From Bacillota bacterium (GTDB lineage Bacteria; Bacillota; Sulfobacillia; Symbiobacteriales; ZC4RG38), in the NCBI GenBank assembly GCA_003242505.1, contig QGUP01000161.1, positions 1 through 5,413 on the forward strand: DNA of 5,413 nucleotides. The letters run 5' to 3'. Both the position numbers and the translations under genes were made by a program. Numbering within the stretch: position 1 is the first letter of the stretch; every line of letters starts with the position of its first letter. The notes beneath the pieces are model-generated. The model was not told where the DNA came from. It was given only the letters and a program-made list of their open reading frames with translations, and did no database searches. Shown piece after piece: positions 1 to 4,465 of this stretch.

Positions 1-116
1 TTTTGTTGGGCAGCGTAATGTGTGTTAAGGACACACGGGCCGTCTGCGCCCCACCAGGGGCTCCCACAGGTCAAGCAGCATCCTCTTCCCTCCGGTCGAT
101 CTCCTTCAGAGTGCTG
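1..116. other. Non-coding stretch with two small hairpins
   Basis: No frame with a start codon and ribosome binding site is visible here. It contains two short perfect inverted repeats: GTGTGT / ACACAC around a 5-nt loop (20-36) and GCCCC / GGGGC around a 4-nt loop (48-61). Neither is followed by a T-run on either strand, so neither can be called an intrinsic terminator. They lie downstream of the minus-strand mltG-ytxJ unit, and may belong to its 3' end or to an element continuing off the left edge. Nothing else is identifiable. Confidence 0.4.
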
Positions 117-236
117 GGGTGGGATGTAGGGTGGAATTCAGGGTGGGATTGACGGTGGGACTGACGGTGGGATTGAGGGTGGGATTGAGGGTGGGATCGA
201 GGGTGGGACGGACGGTGGGAGGAAGGGTGGGACTCA
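117..236. repeat. Tandem array of ten 12-bp G-rich repeats
   Basis: Ten uninterrupted 12-bp units with consensus GGGTGGGATTGA on the plus strand start at 117, 129, 141, 153, 165, 177, 189, 201, 213 and 225. The first seven bases are nearly constant, with C replacing the first G in three units and one A for G in the second. The last four positions vary. A decayed eleventh unit may follow (237-248). The array begins 25 bases past the ytxJ stop in the direction of ytxJ transcription. Every unit carries two adjacent G-triplets, so the plus strand has a dense run of potential G-quadruplex tracts. In one minus-strand frame it reads as a Ser-His-Pro/Arg-Gln tetrapeptide repeat, but that frame has no local start codon. 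It is probably a non-coding minisatellite; function unknown. Confidence 0.9.
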
Positions 237-261
237 GGGCCGGAGGTGAGTCGGCCGTTCC

Positions 262-624
262 CTACGGGCCGGCCCCGTGGCGGAGGGCCGCCCTGCGCAG
301 GGCCTCCCGGGTGATGGCGCCGTGGGAGGCGTGCCAGAGGGGCCGGCCATCCCGGAAGAGGATCGCCTGGGGCGAGGCGTGGGCCACCCCCAGCCGCCTG
401 GCCAGGGCCAGGGAGAGGGCCCGCTCCTCCCGCACCCGGACCAGGGCGTGGGCCACCCCCGGGGGTGGATCGGCCAGGTAGGCCTGCCACTCCCGGTGGG
501 CCTGATGGCTGATGGGACAGGTGGTGGAATGCTTGAAGAGAAAGACCGGTTGCTGGGCCGAAAGAGCCAGGAGCCGGTCCACATCCCCAGGGGTCTGGAC
601 CCGGATCACCTCGGCCCGGGCCAT
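262..624 (-). CDS. ytxJ: YtxJ/BrxC-family monothiol bacilliredoxin
   Basis: This is a 120-residue thioredoxin-fold protein of the YtxJ (DUF2847) family, which removes bacillithiol from S-bacillithiolated proteins in the cytoplasm of bacillithiol-making bacteria (family knowledge). The sequence shows the hallmark FKHSTTCPIS at about residues 30-39, with a single active-site cysteine, Cys36. It also has the cis-proline segment ASPQAILF (83-90, Pro85) and a WHASH motif (97-101) near the C-terminus. Length matches the family. An ATG at 645 overlaps the mltG stop as ATGA, but the ATG at 624 is preferred: it follows GGAGGGG (630-636) at 5 nt and gives the family-like N-terminus. The gene directly follows mltG, so it is probably co-transcribed and translationally coupled. 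No terminator is seen after it; the 12-bp repeat array follows. Confidence 0.9.
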   Translation of the reverse strand: MARAEVIRVQTPGDVDRLLALSAQQPVFLFKHSTTCPISHQAHREWQAYLADPPPGVAHALVRVREERALSLALARRLGVAHASPQAILFRDGRPLWHASHGAITREALRRAALRHGAGP

Positions 625-641
625 GCTCTCCCCTCCCTCCC

Positions 642-1727
642 TCATCTCCCGTCACCGCCCTGGGACTCGCCCCCGGCGCCGGCCTGGGCCTCCCGGGCAG
701 CCCGCTCCCGCTTCGCCTCGGCCATGGCCTGCCAGTGCTCCTCCAGGGTACGGCTGAACCGGTGCCGGCCGCTGCCGTCCCCCCGGGCCACAAAATAGAG
801 GTAGTCGTGCTCCGCGGGAAAGAGAACCGCCCGGATCGACGCCTCGCCGGGGTTGCAGATAGGCCCCGGCGGCAGCCCCGGGTAGCGATAGGTGTTGTAG
901 GGGTCGTCCACCTGGAGGTCAGAGAGGGTGAGATCCTGGTCGGGAGGTTTCTGGAGGGCATATCGGACGGTGGGATCCGCGTCCAGTTTCATTCCGAGCC
1001 GGAGCCGGTTGAGGTAGACCCCGGCGATGATGGGCCGCTCCTCCGGCACCTGGGCCTCCTCCTCCACGATGGAGGCGAGGGTGACCACCTGGTGGACCGT
1101 GAGCCCCAGTTCCCGGGCCCGCTCCTCGTACTCAGGAGTCCAGACCTGCCGGAACCGCTCGACCATCATCGCCACCAGGTCGGTCCCGGTCACCCCCCGG
1201 CGGTACCGGTAGGTGGCGGGAAAGAGGTAGCCCTCCAGCCGGACCCGCACCGGTGCGTCCCTGGGCACCCAGGCGTCGGCGGCGGTGCTGGCCGCCACCG
1301 CGGCGAGGAACTCCTCGGGGTCCACCACCCCCGCCTCGCCCAGCCGCTGGGCCACCTCCGCCACTGTCAGCCCCTCGGGGATGGTGATGCTCCGCTCCAC
1401 CACCTGGCCCCGGACCAGCTGGTCCAGGATCTGCTCTGCCGACATCCCGGCGCTCAGTTCGTACTCGCCGGACTGGATCCGCCCGTCCAGCCCCCGGAAC
1501 CGGGCGTACAGCCGGAAGACCACGGGGTCCCGGATGAGCCCCGCGCCATGAAGCAGCTCGGCCACTTCCCGGGTAGTGGCCCCCGGCGGGATCACCACCG
1601 TCCGGACCGACCCCTGGCTCGGCCCGGCGGGGGCCAGCCGGCCCCGGGTCCAGCCGTAGCCAAAACCCGCGGTGAGGGCCCCGGCCACGCCCAGTGCAGC
1701 CAAACCGAGTAGTAGTCGCCGTCTCAC
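642..1727 (-). CDS. mltG: MltG, endolytic murein transglycosylase (YceG family)
   Basis: This 361-residue membrane-anchored lytic transglycosylase cleaves nascent glycan strands and is thought to end peptidoglycan elongation (family knowledge). An N-terminal basic patch and hydrophobic anchor span about residues 2-25. A LysM-like region with VVIPPGATTREVAELL and SGEYEL lies at about 44-110, and the YceG catalytic domain follows. The catalytic glutamate is Glu222 in LASIVEEEA (217-225). Other family motifs are GVYLNRLRLGMKLDADPTV (236-254), YNTYRYPGLPPGPICNPGEAS (277-297) and HDYLYFVARGDGSGRHRFS (307-325). The last 25 or so residues are an Ala/Gly/Glu-rich tail. The start is GTG, preceded by AGGAGGG (1733-1739) at 5 nt. 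The stop overlaps an upstream ATG of ytxJ. An intrinsic terminator sits immediately before the ribosome binding site and I see no separate promoter, so expression probably depends on readthrough. Confidence 0.96.
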   Translation of the reverse strand: MRRRLLLGLAALGVAGALTAGFGYGWTRGRLAPAGPSQGSVRTVVIPPGATTREVAELLHGAGLIRDPVVFRLYARFRGLDGRIQSGEYELSAGMSAEQILDQLVRGQVVERSITIPEGLTVAEVAQRLGEAGVVDPEEFLAAVAASTAADAWVPRDAPVRVRLEGYLFPATYRYRRGVTGTDLVAMMVERFRQVWTPEYEERARELGLTVHQVVTLASIVEEEAQVPEERPIIAGVYLNRLRLGMKLDADPTVRYALQKPPDQDLTLSDLQVDDPYNTYRYPGLPPGPICNPGEASIRAVLFPAEHDYLYFVARGDGSGRHRFSRTLEEHWQAMAEAKRERAAREAQAGAGGESQGGDGR

Positions 1728-1732
1728 GCTGG

Positions 1733-1739
1733 CCCTCCT
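1733..1739 (-). promoter_or_regulatory. mltG ribosome binding site
   Basis: AGGAGGG lies 5 nt before the GTG at 1727 and fixes the mltG start. Only three bases (1740-1742) separate it from the T-run of the upstream terminator. Its AGGAG could pair with CTCCT (1748-1752) in the terminator's 3' arm across an 8-nt loop. Confidence 0.85.
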
Positions 1740-1742
1740 GCG

Positions 1743-1767
1743 AAAAAAGGAGCCCGGGCGGGCTCCT
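1743..1767 (-). terminator. Intrinsic terminator between the DUF1292 gene and mltG
   Basis: On the minus strand AGGAGCCC (1767-1760), a GCCC loop (1759-1756) and GGGCTCCT (1755-1748) form a perfect 8-bp GC-rich stem with a 4-nt loop, running into six T residues (1748-1743). This is a textbook Rho-independent terminator. It starts about 18 bases after the DUF1292 stop codon and ends just before the mltG ribosome binding site. Because mltG has no visible promoter of its own, it is likely to act as a partial terminator that lowers mltG-ytxJ expression relative to the DUF1292 gene (inference). Confidence 0.88.
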
Positions 1768-1785
1768 GAAGCAGCCTACCGGCGC

Positions 1786-2136
1786 TCAGACGTCCTCGTC
1801 ATCGTCGCCGGCCAGCTCCTCAAACTCCTCCTCGTCGAGGAGTTCTTCCCAGGCGTCGGCAACCCGCTCGAACTCCTCTTCGTCCTCGATCTCCACCAGG
1901 ACTTCCTCGCCGTTCTCGTCCTCGTCGATCCGGAGGATAACCGCCGCCTCCTCCTCCTCGTTGGCGGCATCCATCGGGAGGAGGATGGCGTAGTCCTTGT
2001 CGTCCACCTTGAGAACCTGGATGATGGTGAACTGGTGCTCCTTGCCCTCTTCGTCGGTCAAAACGATGATCTCGTCCTGGGCCTCGTGGTCGTGCTCATG
2101 GTCATGGTTGTGATTCTGCCCCTCGTGGCCGGCCAC
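1786..2136 (-). CDS. yrzB: DUF1292 (UPF0473/YrzB-family) acidic protein with His-rich N-terminus
   Basis: This is a 116-residue protein of the DUF1292 family, commonly found between ruvX and mltG in Bacillota; its biochemical role is not established. The family core is EIIVLTDEEGKEHQFTIIQV (22-41), then DDKDYAILLPMD (45-56), AAVILRIDED (64-73) and EEVLVEIEDEEEFERVADAWEEL (77-99). The C-terminus is extremely acidic and ends in DDDEDV. Ahead of the core is a poly-His head with histidine at residues 9, 11, 13, 15 and 17 (NHNHDHEHDH, 8-17), which looks like a metal-binding tail. GTG at 2136 is chosen as start because AGGTGG (2143-2148) precedes it by 6 nt. The in-frame ATG at 2169 overlaps the promoter -10 box, so it should lie upstream of the transcript start. 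A terminator follows the gene, so it may be expressed mostly as a single-gene unit. Confidence 0.88.
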   Translation of the reverse strand: MAGHEGQNHNHDHEHDHEAQDEIIVLTDEEGKEHQFTIIQVLKVDDKDYAILLPMDAANEEEEAAVILRIDEDENGEEVLVEIEDEEEFERVADAWEELLDEEEFEELAGDDDEDV

Positions 2137-2142
2137 TGGGTA

Positions 2143-2148
2143 CCACCT
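2143..2148 (-). promoter_or_regulatory. Ribosome binding site of the DUF1292 gene
   Basis: AGGTGG lies 6 nt before the GTG at 2136. Together with the promoter position it decides this start over the in-frame ATG at 2169. Confidence 0.7.
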
Positions 2149-2167
2149 CGATTCACAAGATGCTTTC

Positions 2168-2196
2168 ATTCTACCGGAACCATCTGCCAGTGTCAA
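2168..2196 (-). promoter_or_regulatory. Strong sigma-A-type promoter for the DUF1292 gene
   Basis: On the minus strand TTGACA (2196-2191) is a perfect -35 hexamer. It is followed by a 17-base spacer (2190-2174) and TAGAAT (2173-2168), a five-of-six match to the -10 consensus. The predicted transcript start is near 2161, giving a leader of about 25 nt that holds the AGGTGG ribosome binding site. Such a match is notable in DNA this GC-rich. It sits in the 111-base gap after the ruvX stop, so the DUF1292 gene (and mltG-ytxJ by readthrough) need not depend on transcription from the rhomboid-ruvX frame. Confidence 0.82.
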
Positions 2197-2247
2197 ACCG
2201 GCAGGGATCCGGTGGCCGGGGCTGCGCCCAGGGTGGCGCCGCCGGAG

Positions 2248-2703
2248 TCAGGGCTGCGGCTCCTCCTGCTCCCGGCGGCCGGCCGCCTGGCGGTCCAGGA
2301 AGGACTGCAGGATGAGTTGCGCCGCCAGCCGGTCGATCACCTGCCGGCGCCGGGCCCGGCTGAGGTCCGCCTCCAGGAGGGCCCGCTCCGCCTGCATGGT
2401 GGTCAGCCGCTCGTCCCACAGGGTGACCGGCAGCCCCAGCCGGGCCTCGAGTTCCCGGGCAAAGGCCCGGACCGCCTCGGCCCGGGGGCCCTCGGTGCCG
2501 TTCATGTTCCGGGGGAGCCCCACCACCAGCTGGTTGACACCGTACTGCCGGCAGATGGCCTCCAGCCGGGCCAGGTCCTTCTCCAGGCTCTCCCGCCGGA
2601 TGACCGCCACTCCCTGGGCGGTCCACCCCAGAGGATCGCTCACCGCCACCCCGATGGTCCGGTCTCCCACGTCCAGCCCGGCGATCCGTCCGGACTCCGC
2701 CAC
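2248..2703 (-). CDS. ruvX: RuvX/YqgF-family Holliday junction resolvase or pre-16S rRNA nuclease (internal start)
   Basis: This 151-residue RNase H-fold nuclease is implicated in Holliday junction resolution and in 16S rRNA 5'-end maturation (family knowledge). All core motifs are present, numbered from the GTG start: GLDVGDRTIGVAVSD (9-23, catalytic Asp11), LVVGLPRNMNGTEG (59-72), LWDERLTTMQAERAL (95-109, Asp97 and Glu98) and VIDRLAAQLILQSFLD (122-137, Asp124). The length is normal for a stand-alone RuvX. It lies in the same frame as the upstream rhomboid with no stop between, but GTG at 2703 is preceded by GGAGGGG (2709-2715) at 5 nt. Its start also sits just before the conserved nuclease core, as expected for an independent start. 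Position before the DUF1292 gene and mltG matches Bacillota gene order. The family call is near certain; whether it is made alone, only as a fusion, or both is open. Confidence 0.75.
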   Translation of the reverse strand: MAESGRIAGLDVGDRTIGVAVSDPLGWTAQGVAVIRRESLEKDLARLEAICRQYGVNQLVVGLPRNMNGTEGPRAEAVRAFARELEARLGLPVTLWDERLTTMQAERALLEADLSRARRRQVIDRLAAQLILQSFLDRQAAGRREQEEPQP

Positions 2704-3408
2704 ATCGACCCCTCCGTACCCCGTCGGGCTCGCCCGCCCGCCTCCGCTCCGGTCCTCCTCCCCGGGGGCCAGGATCCGCACCAGCCCCATGCCCGCCAGG
2801 AACCCGCCGATGTGGGCCCACCAGGCCACCCCCTGGGCCCCCATGCCGATGAGGCCCCCCCAGAGCTGAAGCAGGAACCAGAGCCCGAGGGCCACCCAGG
2901 CGGGGAGCCGGAGCAGGGGCAGGAAGGCCCCCACCGGCACCAGGGCGAGGACCCGGGCCCCGGGGTAGGTCACCACGTAACCCCCGAGGACCGCGGCCAC
3001 CGCGCCGCTGGCGCCGATGGTCGGCACCGGGGAGAAGGGGTTGGCCAGCACGTGGGCCAGGTTGGCCACCAGGCCCCCCAGAAGGTAGAAGGCCAGGTAC
3101 CGGCCTGGGCCGAGGGCCGCTTCCACCGCGTCCCCGAAGATCCACAGGTAGAGCATGTTGCCCAGGAGGTGAAGCCAGCCGCCGTGGAGGAAGGTGGCGG
3201 AGATGAGGGTACCCAGGGGGAGAAACCCTGCCCGGGCGAGGTACCCCAGGTCAAAGATCTCCGCCGGCCGCACCGCCAGGGTCCGCACCACCTCCAGGCT
3301 CCCGGGGGTGCCGATCTCCCACAGGAAGATCCCGACCGCGGCCCCGATGATGCCCAGGTTGACCCAGGCCGTCCGCCGGGTGCGCACCGAGTCCCGGAGC
3401 GGAATCAA
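2248..3408 (-). CDS. Rhomboid intramembrane serine protease in one open frame with RuvX
   Basis: This is one uninterrupted 386-codon frame. Residues 1 to about 215 form a rhomboid protease, a multi-pass membrane enzyme that cuts membrane proteins within or near the bilayer. The N-terminus MIPLRDSVRTRRTAWV is typical of bacterial rhomboids. HGGWLHLLGN supplies His80 and Asn84, matching the oxyanion residues of E. coli GlpG. TIGASGAVAAVLGG carries the catalytic Ser134 in GxSG, and AWWAHIGG carries the catalytic His199, so it should be active. A Gly/Ser-rich linker (about 216-238) leads into RuvX from about 239. Rhomboids of this type have cytoplasmic ends, so a C-terminal RuvX domain is topologically possible. 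The start is TTG at 3408, with GGGGGG about 10 nt upstream; an in-frame TAA precedes it and no ATG is available. Either this is a true fusion or RuvX is made separately from the internal start at 2703. Confidence 0.8.
   Translation of the reverse strand: MIPLRDSVRTRRTAWVNLGIIGAAVGIFLWEIGTPGSLEVVRTLAVRPAEIFDLGYLARAGFLPLGTLISATFLHGGWLHLLGNMLYLWIFGDAVEAALGPGRYLAFYLLGGLVANLAHVLANPFSPVPTIGASGAVAAVLGGYVVTYPGARVLALVPVGAFLPLLRLPAWVALGLWFLLQLWGGLIGMGAQGVAWWAHIGGFLAGMGLVRILAPGEEDRSGGGRASPTGYGGVDVAESGRIAGLDVGDRTIGVAVSDPLGWTAQGVAVIRRESLEKDLARLEAICRQYGVNQLVVGLPRNMNGTEGPRAEAVRAFARELEARLGLPVTLWDERLTTMQAERALLEADLSRARRRQVIDRLAAQLILQSFLDRQAAGRREQEEPQP
2709..2715 (-). promoter_or_regulatory. Internal ribosome binding site for ruvX
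   Basis: GGAGGGG is followed by TCGAT and an in-frame GTG (2703) at codon 236 of the long rhomboid-RuvX frame. Strength and spacing match the mltG and ytxJ sites. It supports separate translation of RuvX, although GGAGGGG also occurs by chance in such G-rich DNA. Confidence 0.6.
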
Positions 3409-3426
3409 CGCAGACCGACCCCCCGT

Positions 3427-3455
3427 AGCTTACCATGAACTGCCGCCCCCGGCAA
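3427..3455 (-). promoter_or_regulatory. Possible promoter for the rhomboid-ruvX frame
   Basis: On the minus strand TTGCCG (3455-3450), a 17-base spacer and TAAGCT (3432-3427) preceded by TGG form a possible extended -10 promoter. The hexamers match only about four and three of six consensus bases. The predicted start near 3420 would leave a leader of only about 12 nt, cutting into the G-run proposed as ribosome binding site. This is a weak candidate. Confidence 0.3.
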
Positions 3456-3642
3456 CCCGGCGGCGACAGGGGTGGCGGTGACTTTCTTAGTCTCCCCCGG
3501 GGAACCCTCCGCCGATGAGCCCAGTGGATCCGGGGCCGCCCGCACCCGTCACATCCCTCCGCCTCCGGTGGCCGGGAATTCCGGACACCCCTGGGACAGG
3601 GCCCTGGGCTTTCCTTTGGCGACCGGCGGGCAGCCTGGGGGG

Positions 3643-3669
3643 CTCCCGGCCGGCAGGACTCCCGGCCGG
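3643..3669 (+). repeat. Pair of 11-bp direct repeats upstream of the response regulator
   Basis: CTCCCGGCCGG occurs at 3643-3653 and again at 3659-3669, a period of 16 bp. It lies about 80 bases before the response-regulator start. OmpR/PhoB-family regulators bind tandem direct repeats, so this could be an operator, possibly autoregulatory. The repeat is very GC-rich, contains the palindrome CCGGCCGG and has a period unlike the classical 11-bp Pho-box spacing, so chance is a real alternative. Confidence 0.35.
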
Positions 3670-3734
3670 GGCTGCAGAAGGCAGATGAGCAGGGGCAGCA
3701 GACCTCAGACAGGCCCCGGGTCGGAGGAGCCAGC

Positions 3735-3741
3735 GGAGGTG
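3735..3741 (+). promoter_or_regulatory. Ribosome binding site of the response regulator
   Basis: GGAGGTG lies 8 nt before the ATG at 3750 and supports this start. Confidence 0.8.
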
Positions 3742-3749
3742 GGTTCGCC

Positions 3750-4451
3750 ATGTCCGCGCGCCAGGTGCTGGTCATCGACGACGAGCAGAACATCCGGGAA
3801 CTCTGCCGGCTCTACCTGGAGCAGGAAGGCTATGAGGTGCTGGAGGCAGCCGACGGGCTCGAGGGGCTCGAGAAGGCCCGGCAGCACCGGCCTTCCCTGG
3901 TGATCCTCGACCTGATGCTGCCGGGCCGTTCGGGGCTGGAGGTGGTCCGGGACCTGACCGCCCTGGACATCCCGGTGATCATGCTTACCGCCCGGACCGA
4001 CGAGGTCGATCGGATCCTGGGGCTGGAACTCGGGGCGGACGATTACGTCACCAAGCCCTTCAGCCCCCGGGAACTCGTCGCCCGGGTCAAGGCGGTGCTG
4101 CGCCGGACCGAGCGGGCCCAGGCGCCCCCCCGGCCGGAGCGGCTCGAGTTCCCCGATTTCACCATTGACCTCGCGGCCCGGGTGCTGGAGGTCCGGGGCC
4201 GGGTGGTGGACTGCCCGCCCAAGGAGTTTGACCTCCTGGCCACCCTGGCCCAGAACCCCCACCGGGTCTTCTCCCGGGAGCAACTGCTGGAAAAGGTATG
4301 GGACTACCGCTACTACGGCGACCTGCGCACCGTGGACGTCCACATCCAGCGGGTGCGGAAGAAGATCGAGCCCAATCCCGAAGAGCCCCGGTACATCAAG
4401 ACCGTCTGGGGCGTGGGGTACCGGTTTGAGCCCGGCACGCCCCGCAGTTGA
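3750..4451 (+). CDS. OmpR/PhoB-family two-component response regulator
   Basis: This is a complete 233-residue DNA-binding response regulator. The receiver domain (about 3-118) has the acidic pair Asp10/Asp11 in VLVIDDEQNIRE, the phosphoacceptor Asp54 in VILDLMLPG, the switch Thr80 in IMLTAR, and Lys102 in VTKPFSPREL. The winged-helix effector domain (about 132-228) shows the family signatures PPKEFDLLATLAQNP (156-170), FSREQLLEKVWDYRYYGDLRTVDVHIQRVRKKI (174-206) and IKTVWGVGYRFE (216-227). It resembles the ResD/PhoP/WalR-type regulators common in Bacillota, but the sequence cannot say which, so no symbol is given. Length is normal and all switch residues are intact. The start is ATG with GGAGGTG upstream. 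The partner kinase follows 14 bases after the stop, its ribosome binding site overlapping the TGA, so the two are almost certainly co-transcribed. Confidence 0.96.
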   Translation: MSARQVLVIDDEQNIRELCRLYLEQEGYEVLEAADGLEGLEKARQHRPSLVILDLMLPGRSGLEVVRDLTALDIPVIMLTARTDEVDRILGLELGADDYVTKPFSPRELVARVKAVLRRTERAQAPPRPERLEFPDFTIDLAARVLEVRGRVVDCPPKEFDLLATLAQNPHRVFSREQLLEKVWDYRYYGDLRTVDVHIQRVRKKIEPNPEEPRYIKTVWGVGYRFEPGTPRS

Positions 4452-4455
4452 GGAG
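4450..4455 (+). promoter_or_regulatory. Ribosome binding site of the histidine kinase
   Basis: GAGGAG overlaps the response-regulator stop and lies 10 nt before the TTG at 4466. An in-frame TTG at 4448 overlaps this site and is therefore less likely to be the start. Confidence 0.55.
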
Positions 4456-4465
4456 CGGACCCCCC

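Larger units (their letters stand above)
3409..3749. other. Divergent intergenic region between rhomboid-ruvX and the two-component system
   Basis: This 341-base stretch separates the minus-strand rhomboid from the plus-strand response regulator, so it should carry promoters for both. Open frames crossing it have neither family motifs nor ribosome binding sites and look like GC-driven shadows. Visible elements are the weak minus-strand promoter candidate (3427-3455), a small inverted repeat GACT/AGTC (3480-3492), an 11-bp direct repeat (3643-3653 and 3659-3669) and the response-regulator ribosome binding site. No good plus-strand -35/-10 pair was found. Confidence 0.5.

Noticed and set aside
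117..180. GGGTGGGA units as a T-box antiterminator motif (AGGGTGGNACCGCG)
   Set aside because: The similarity covers only GGGTGG. There is no ACCGCG continuation, specifier stem, terminator or downstream aminoacyl-tRNA synthetase gene.
117..236. The 12-bp array as a CRISPR array
   Set aside because: The units are contiguous with no spacers, far shorter than CRISPR repeats, and there are no cas genes in the window.
71..265. A minus-strand frame through the 12-bp array encoding Ser-His-Pro-Gln repeats, perhaps a frameshift extension of ytxJ
   Set aside because: It has no ATG, GTG or TTG between the ytxJ stop and the array, and the junction GGCCCGTAG is not a canonical -1 slippery heptamer. 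The ytxJ product is already full length for its family.
2205..2235. A hairpin after the ruvX stop as a terminator
   Set aside because: The best stem (GCGCC/GGCGC) is only about 5 bp and no T-run follows, so transcription may continue from ruvX into the DUF1292 gene.
1672..3438. A very long plus-strand open frame (588 codons) opposite mltG, DUF1292 and rhomboid-ruvX
   Set aside because: It is antisense to genes with clear family motifs, is Pro/Gly/His/Arg-rich low-complexity, and is explained by scarce AT-rich stop codons in GC-rich DNA.
3251..3793. A minus-strand open frame crossing the divergent region
   Set aside because: It overlaps the start regions of both flanking genes, has no recognisable motif and no ribosome binding site, and is Pro/Arg-rich as expected of a GC shadow.
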